Positions 56,801-64,000 of a stretch of DNA of 64,000 nt are shown one piece after another. Numbering within the stretch: position 1 is the first letter of the stretch; the number at the start of each line of letters is the position of its first letter. This DNA is from Certhia americana (lineage: Eukaryota > Chordata > Aves > Passeriformes > Certhiidae), in assembly GCA_018697195.1 (NCBI GenBank), contig CM031866.1, positions 8,590,854 to 8,654,853 of the forward strand, read 5' to 3'. The notes under the pieces were generated by a model. It was not told the DNA's origin, did not search any database, and saw only the letters and a list, made by a program, of their open reading frames with translations. The position numbers were made by a program, and so were the translations under genes.

Positions 56801-59800
56801 CTTCCCATCTTAGGTAAATTGATTCTACAAAGGCAGATACATGTTGCCAATATTTTTTTGTGCTGGTGGCTGAACTATTACTCCTCGCAGCAAGGCAGAG
56901 CTAACACTTCGTAATTGCTGTGAGAGGCTGGCACGTGTCCTTGACACCAGGGTTGGCCAACTGCAGCTCCCAGGTCTTGTCTTGTCTGCAGAGCTTTGTC
57001 CAAAGTGGTGTGAGATCTCCTGCAGGTTCACCTGACACTGAATTGGCAACCCTGGGAGCTCAGCCTCAGCCTTTTGCGCCATGAGGAGCTGCTGCCAGAA
57101 ATGCACAGTCAGGTTAGTGGATATGGTGAGCTGGCTCTGCAGGAGAAGAGAACTCTGGACTGTATTAAAAAATGTTTCCAAATATGAGACATGCTCTTCT
57201 GTGTCAGAAAAGAAAATATTAAGACGCTAATTAAAGATAAAATTTAACTTGGAAAAATTAATGCCTGTCATTGACACCTTTCATCTCTGAATTTCAGACC
57301 TAGCATGGATCCTTATTGCTGTAAAAATTGCAAATACCAAAAGAGGATGACACTTTACAGTTTAAGTGAAATCACTTGAGAATGGTTAAATCAGGTTTTC
57401 TGATTAACTGACTCACTTGATAGTCTATTGCGTGAAGGAGTGAATCAAACACTTATTTTCCTTTGCTCTGCTGTCTGTGAACAGCATCGAGCAGAAGAAA
57501 CACCGTTCTGTCTTCCAGATTATATGCTTTCTCCACAAAGGAGCCTTTGGTCTACTGCTACATGCTTGTTCAGTTTTAGAGGATAAATACAGCCCACAGT
57601 TTTAGAGGATAAATAAATCTGTGACTTCTTAGTTGCAACAAAAAAGTGTGACTGGAGGCAGGTTTGGCAGCAGAGAATAAGCTATCAAGGCTGTCGCAAG
57701 TGTTGGATTGGCAGCAGAGGAGAAAACTATATTTAAGGATTTTAGAGAACTTGTCCTAAACAATAAGGTACGAGCCAATTGTAGAGTAGGACTGCTGATT
57801 ATCCTATATGTCTTATATTCCATTTTCATGAAGGAAAGACTCTTTTCAAAAGAAAAATGTCAGACTTCTAAAGTAAGAAAATAACAGCATATAAACAAGG
57901 TATAGCAATCTCTGTGTTTTGCCCCTTTTCTCCAGTCTTTTCTGTTTGTAATAATCTACAAATTCTCATTCTAGATTAGGTGGGGGTTCTTGGAGGTGCA
58001 TATTCCTCTGTTCCTTTGGTAAAGCTCAAAATCTCTTGTTGTGCCCCTGTAATACAAATAATAATATGAGCATAATCAAGGTTGTATTTGTTTTGTGATT
58101 ATTCTGAACACTGGGGAATAACAGTAATTATAATACCATTAAATAGTAATGGAAAAAGATTTGAGTGGATCATGAGACTCCTGGAAGGAGATGAAAATCT
58201 TACTCAGTTTTCTTCAGTACTGCATTGCATCCCTCTCTTTTATGGCAAAAAGAGGAACCTAAAATGATTTCTGGAATGGTAGGGGTCAAGAGTGCCATGT
58301 AAGAAACAGGAATGTGTGAGAAAAACGTGACAGAAATTAATGCAGTTTCAATAATTAGTTTCCTATCATTTTAGCCGTGTGGTAGTGGTCAGAGATAACT
58401 TCATTAAGAGCTCAGAGTCAGGAATATAAGTGTGAAGAAAACAATTCTTCCATATACATCTATACCTCTCACCATGCAGTCTGATTGCTTTATAAATCTG
58501 TGCAGCCAGTGTTTTCCTGGAGTGTGTGGATGTGAAAGCAGTATGTGGTATGGCTCTATGACCCAGATCTTTGCTCCAAGAAACAATGCTCATCCCCTAC
58601 ACCGTGATTTGTACAAGGCAGTGTAAGGTGGTATTTGTCTCCAGCCTTCTTTCATAATGTGTTCACAGTGTAAAGCTCCTGCAACGTGCTTGAAACTTTG
58701 TGTAATCCAAGGGATAAGGACACTGTCCATCTGGAAGCCAGGTAATAGAATTTTGTGATAACTCTTAGTGGCAGGATCCCTCAGGGCCAGAGGTGTCTGT
58801 ATAGGTTCTGGGCATTGCATGTAGGATAGACCGGCTCCAAGGAGCCTTGCAGCATCTGTGAGGCCATTGCCTTGCCCTTGCTTTGGGATGGGTATGTTTC
58901 AGGGAAAAACAGGGGTTTTTTGTGCAGTTTAGTCTGTCTGCTTCGTCGTGTGTGAGCCACAATGTGTACATTGGGCCCTGATTATACAGTGTCTCTGTGG
59001 CTGTTGCAGTGTTGACAGTGTTCATTCGTGAGGGAGAGATGATATACATGACCCTGGTTAATGATCCTCTAACACACAGTGCTTCCAGTCCAAACTAGAC
59101 GGCAGCATCCAAGGAGGAGGACAGGCTGTGCATGATAAATACCTCTTTCACTGCACAGAGTAGGCTCATCACAAATATGAAAAATGGAACCTCATTTTCC
59201 TTGAGCTTTTCAATTTCTTGTTAATACCTTTCACAGAGGAAATATTTTTTTTGGCCAAAATCATTATTATTTAAAGCCATATAAATTTGAAAGCTCTTAG
59301 AAAGTTACAAATGTGAATTAAAATATCCATTTTAGTTGTTTCTTTAATACATGGTCTTTGGTTTGTTCCTTTATTTCCTTCTGTGTATAGTGAAGTTTCC
59401 TGACGAAGAGTCAATGAAAATTATTTATAAACTGAGTTTAGTGTGATCACACTCTGGCCTGTATCAGTATTCAGGATGTATTGCTTTTCCTAATATGAAG
59501 TGATGTGTTAATTTGACTTGGAAATGGAGTAAGATGTGGACACAGAGTAAACAATGTCATGAATTAAATAAAATCATAACTACAGATCAGTGATTCTGCT
59601 ACAGTGTTTTGCTAGTTAAAACAGAAGGCCCTGCTGTTACTGCATGGGAATGTGCAGTTTGTCAGCTGCTGGCAGACATCAGCCCTGTTACCAAACTGTG
59701 AGGCGCAGCTCTGCCTGCAGGCTGGCAGTGCATGGGGACACGGGGGAGCAGCAGCCCCAGCGTGGCACTGCCTCAGCCCGGTTCTCATGCAGATGTTACA

Positions 59801-62800
59801 CACGCAAGATCCTTCAAGCGTTATTACATTTGTTTAGGCTCCCAGCATGCTGCGGTGGGCTGATTGCTCATATATATTTATATCTGTTATGCTCATGGAA
59901 AAAAATATGGTTTATTTAGCAGCTTTAATCCATAGGAATTCAAATCAATTCTGCTCTTTGGACCCTTCTCTTGTTTTCAAGCCTGTAGTGTTCTCCACCC
60001 TGTCTGTATTAACCCAGGCAACTCCCAGTGAGGTGTCAGTGATTTTTATTACCTACAGTAATTTTCTTTGTTTAATAACCTCCTCTCAGCTTTTGAAACT
60101 GAGGCACTCTTGTGTAATTTACTGAGATTGTCATATTAAACTCCTCTTGTCTCTTACAAACAATGGTAGGGATGCTCCATAGAGATGTTGGTAGGTGCTG
60201 TAAGGATCCTGAACTCAGCTGGGATCTCTGAATAAGCTGCTTTTATCCCAAGTGGTGCAGATAAAAATACTACAGTCACTGCCACATTGTTCCACAATGA
60301 AGCTGTCCCAAAATAACCAATCCATAGCTGATGATAAACAGTGAAAAGCTCTCAGGCTAAAGCTATTGTTGAGAGAAGAAATCGGCAATGAGCTCCAGGG
60401 GTTCAAAGAACAGCTTTCAGAGGGAATCCTGAAACTTTACTAGTAGCAAAAAATGTGGAGAATCTGAGATTTTCTGAGCTGTGTCATGGGTGGCATGTTT
60501 AGGGACAGGTTTCCACCTTTTCAAACGTAGTATGGGAGGTGTGATTGAAAGAGACAGAAGCTGTTCATCAGCCCATGTTCCTGGCACTGCTGTGTGCATT
60601 ATGTGCAGCAAAAGTGGAGTTCAGCCAGAGAGCAGCTGAGTGTGTGGACAGCTTTGAATCCAAAGTCACGACAGGACCTGCTGGGATGTCTAGGATCCTC
60701 CCCCAGAGCATTAATGAGAAATAAATGCCATATGGAGGAATTCTTTTGCCAACAGTCTGTGATGCCATCTTTGTCTTCCAGTTCTCATCAATTACAAATG
60801 ACTTTTAAATAGATTTTTATTTTACCTTCAGTTGTATGGTTTCATGTTCTCAGTTACTAAGGACACTGCCCTTTCAGTAGACTCTTCTAGAATTAAACTT
60901 TTTTTTGACAAGAGACTTCTGTTGCAATGGCTGATCTGTCACTCTTTGTTCACCAGTACATCCCCTCTTCCATCATAGCTGACTCATCCATTCTTCCCCT
61001 CACCACTGTATTTTCATTTCTTTTCTTGTAGGTGCAATGAACAACTTTATCTTTTATGTCTTCTGAAACTCATATATTTACCGATGTAATTTTATTTGTT
61101 TGCATTAACATTTTTGCATCTACTTGGGTTTTTTTCTAAAAAAGCAAGCACTGTAAAACTTCTAAGACTGGAATTTTGCTTACCCTTGCTGTGACTGTAT
61201 GGTGTGTGTTAGAATATTTATAAAATCAATTAAATATACATGAATAGAACATTCAATACAGTAACTGTCACAAGTTTCATTGATGTCAAATCTAGTTTGA
61301 GCAGATTGTCCCCTTGCTTTTAATTCACCTCTATATAATTCAGTGTTAACTATGAAGTTGGACTATCTACACCTCTTAGCTATGATGAGGCTGTCTTTAT
61401 GCTGTTTCAATTTTAGGGCCTTTTCTACTCATAGAATTAGAATCACTTAGTGTTTATTGCAGGTCTAGCTTTGAGAGCTTACTAGGCTGCAGAATCCCAT
61501 GTAGATATATATATTTGTGTAGATAGATAGATACTATGTAACTATGGAGTGACATAAAAACACTGTTTAAAACAAGTCACTGCCTTCATAGTATCTTTGG
61601 GTTTAGTTAAAAGAAAAATTTAAAATCAACAAATAAATTTTTCACCAGAATGTTTCTGATACATTGTGTTGCAACATACAGACCCCAGCTGAGATTTATA
61701 CACTCTACCTAGCTTTATATGGAGTAGCTGCTGCCTGGTAAGTTTTGTATCCAAAATGCAGAGCAGGGAAGAGGAAAACAGGGCAGAGAACCACAGTTTT
61801 TCAGATGGAAGCTGAGACAAAAGCATTAAATGTGATTTGTAGCTGAGCATGTAACATGTATGTCTGGTTATATTTTTGAAAACAGCTTTTCACTTTCTTT
61901 TTAGTTCTGGAAGAATGGCTGGAACTGTCGCAAAATTTTCTTCTGTGAATTTTAAAGTTGCTTTAAGAGTTCTTGTCTTCAGAAGTGCTCAGAATATGAG
62001 AAACTATTAAAACAGCTACAGCTGAAATAAGTGGCCTGGTGCCAGGAAGTGGTATGGATAGGAAGGCAAGAATAAAAACAGTATCAGATATAAAAAACAT
62101 TTTTAGGTCAGTAGCAAGAATATGTCTAATGCAGGTATGGAGAGAAGTAAGATTAGGCTTAGCTTTATTATCTAGCACTAAATCCATTTTGTCTGTAAAA
62201 ATGAAAATCCTACTGCATGGGGTCTAAAGAGCTTCTTCAATTGGATTTAGCCAGACTGCAGGGTATGTAATAAACAGTGATTTGTTTATGGTCTCTTGGA
62301 TCTGTCCACCTTACTTAAGGACTTAAGCTCTGCCAGTGTAATGAGCCAGCTGCTTAACTGCTTTCAAATTCTGCATTCTGCCAGCTTGTTCTATGATGGG
62401 GTGGTCCCTGGAGTCTGTGGAGGAAGGAATTTGTTTTGTTGTTGTTTTTTATTATTATTTAGTTGTTTTTTTGGGTTTTGTTTCCCACCCTCCAGGCTTT
62501 GATGTGGCCATAAAGTCACTTGATGACCAGCAGTCAAATCTCAACACTTACTCTCCTTTGCAGGATACCTGGGGAAACAGCCTTGAAAGAATCCTTTAGC
62601 TCAGCCATGCTCCTTCCCTTCATTGCCAGTCCTGTAACACCACCTCTCCACTCCCATTTTCTCTTAGAACATAAAAAAATTAAATTACTCCTGATGGAAG
62701 TACCCTCTGAGCCGCAAGCCTGCAGAAATAAGATTTGCCCATGTTGGCAGTTTAAGGTAAAGCTCCTTTCCATTCTTACAGGAGTTTAGCTGGGGTTTAG

Positions 62801-63651
62801 AGGAGCATATGTGTACCCCAGGCTTGATGCTCCCTCAGCACACTTCAGAGCTTGTGTTTCAAATGTGTGGCTGGTAAATGAGTAATATGAGCTTGATCTG
62901 AGGAGAATGTGTGTCCCCACAGAGCTCTTGCACTAAACTGATCTAAACTCCAGAGGTTCTGTATGCTGTATTTAAATGCTCATACCATTAAAACCACTGA
63001 AGCAGTATTCTTAAATGTACTTTGGTTTAGGTCTCAGTGGCCTTCATAAATCAAGTTGACATGACTAAAAACCAGGCCTTTGCTGTGGAAAAAATAATTT
63101 TCTTGTTATGTAAAAAGAATGTGTAATCATTTGGGGCTGGTTGCTTTTGGCAATTATTGCTGTAATTTTATTTCTCTTGAGCACATTTTCAATAGAAAAA
63201 TGTATAATTTCAATGATTTCTTCAGAAACAAACTTCAGGCATGCTTTTTGGACAAAAAGTATCCACTTTCTGATCATGCTAAACCTGGCCAAAAGCTGTG
63301 TGAAATGTCTTCCAATATAGTTGGGCTTTTAACTTTTACCTCAGCAGTACTGAGGTACTTATAATCTGAAGTATTTCATTTATGTGGATATATAAATACC
63401 ATATTGCCTTTCCTCACACACCACAAAAGCAAGAAAAAGCTTAGTGTCCTAATCATTCTTTTAACATGTAACATGTTTCCATTTGAAGATTTGCTTGAAT
63501 CCATGAAGATTGTTTTTTTCATGGATGAGATTGAGCATTAATTATTTTTATAGTTCTATAACAAATAACTAAGTTATTTTCATAACTTTAACTCATTTCT
63601 TGAATAGATAAGGTTTTTTCTTCAAACAATGAGCAGAAGCAATTTTGATCC
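50871..63651. other. Intergenic region after C15orf40, no gene recognised
   Basis: About 12.8 kb of moderately AT-rich sequence. I checked the open frames on both strands and found no recognisable domain, no chain of exons and no RNA gene. Minor features are poly-T near 52200-52214, a 26-bp duplication at 57571-57615, TAGA repeats near 61520-61532 and a T/G-rich patch near 62430-62482. Introns or 3' sequence of the minus-strand gene suggested at 63652 could begin only beyond the window. Confidence 0.55.
57571..57615. repeat. 26-bp tandem duplication
   Basis: The word cagttttagaggataaata occurs at 57571 and again at 57597, a two-copy direct repeat with a 26-base period. No function is implied. 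Confidence 0.85.
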
Positions 63652-64000
63652 TTTATTGAGACACCTTTTATTAATGAAGCAAAGTTAGAATTACACAATA
63701 TACAACAAAACCCCCCAAAATAAATAAGGGAGCCCATACCTGGGGGGGAAAAGCCAGCTGAAGTACGATTTGATTAAAATAAAAGGCATCTCTGTGTTAG
63801 GATAAAGACAACATTCATTTGTTTTCACACTAGTCACAAATAACACAGAAGTTATGCATTGAGGATGGTAATATGATTTCTTCTGTTTTGTGTTTATTAG
63901 ACTTGGAGTAAAACGTAGGTATTAGCAACTTCCACCATCCCTTGTAATGAATGTGTATTTTAACAGGGCAGGGTACTTAGGGGCGAGCTGTACAGAAATA
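63652..64000 (-). other. Possible 3' UTR end of a minus-strand gene (RAMAC by position)
   Basis: On the minus strand two AATAAA hexamers lie 15 bases apart (63672-63667 and 63657-63652) after at least 330 bases of AT-rich non-coding sequence reaching the window edge. This looks like a 3' UTR end. In the human locus RAMAC lies beyond C15orf40 on the opposite strand, with convergent 3' ends, so it is the positional candidate. No coding sequence is visible, so the identity is only inference. Confidence 0.3.

Noticed and set aside
56825..57181. A 118-codon minus-strand frame with balanced composition
   Set aside because: No recognised similarity, no splice-site support and no neighbouring exons; kept as unassigned intergenic sequence.

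Overview
The window is nuclear DNA of a vertebrate, most probably a bird. It holds three intron-split genes whose proteins I recognise: TM6SF1 (minus strand), BTBD1 (plus) and the DUF167/UPF0235 gene C15orf40 (plus). The order and orientation match human 15q25.2, whose counterpart in chicken lies on chromosome 10. Low repeat density, short introns, very GC-rich first exons, GC-rich minisatellites and one CR1-like fragment fit an avian genome. The species cannot be read from the sequence. I see no prokaryotic or viral gene, CRISPR array or tRNA.

Layout. 1-20527: TM6SF1, read right to left, in ten coding exons that join with correct phase into a 370-codon protein. 20100-21050: its CpG-island promoter, with a G-rich repeat in the presumed 5' UTR. 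21051-28948: intergenic DNA with no recognised gene. 28949-33000 and 33281-37213: two directly repeated, indel-riddled copies of the BTBD1 5' region (minisatellite, exon 1 and start of intron 1), lying on the two sides of a 280-base N gap. Only the right copy has an open BTB exon; it continues into BTBD1 exons 2-8, ending at 46519. 47701-48120: a 31-bp minisatellite containing a 10-N gap. 48193-50352: C15orf40 in four coding exons (139 aa). 50871-63650: no recognised gene. 63652-64000 may be the 3' UTR of a minus-strand gene; RAMAC is the positional candidate.

The genes are neighbours rather than a pathway. TM6SF1 is a polytopic EXPERA-family membrane protein. BTBD1 is a BTB-BACK-PHR protein of the kind that works as a CUL3 ubiquitin-ligase adaptor and binds topoisomerase I. 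C15orf40 is a small DUF167 protein of unknown role. TM6SF1 and BTBD1 are divergent; BTBD1 and C15orf40 are tandem, with 1.7 kb between stop and start.

I found no convincing new biological system. The strongest unusual signal is technical: the duplicated BTBD1 5' end looks like two overlapping contig ends that were never merged, with long-read-type indel errors in both copies. It leaves a spurious broken exon 1 on the left and a one-base frame conflict at the N-terminus on the right.
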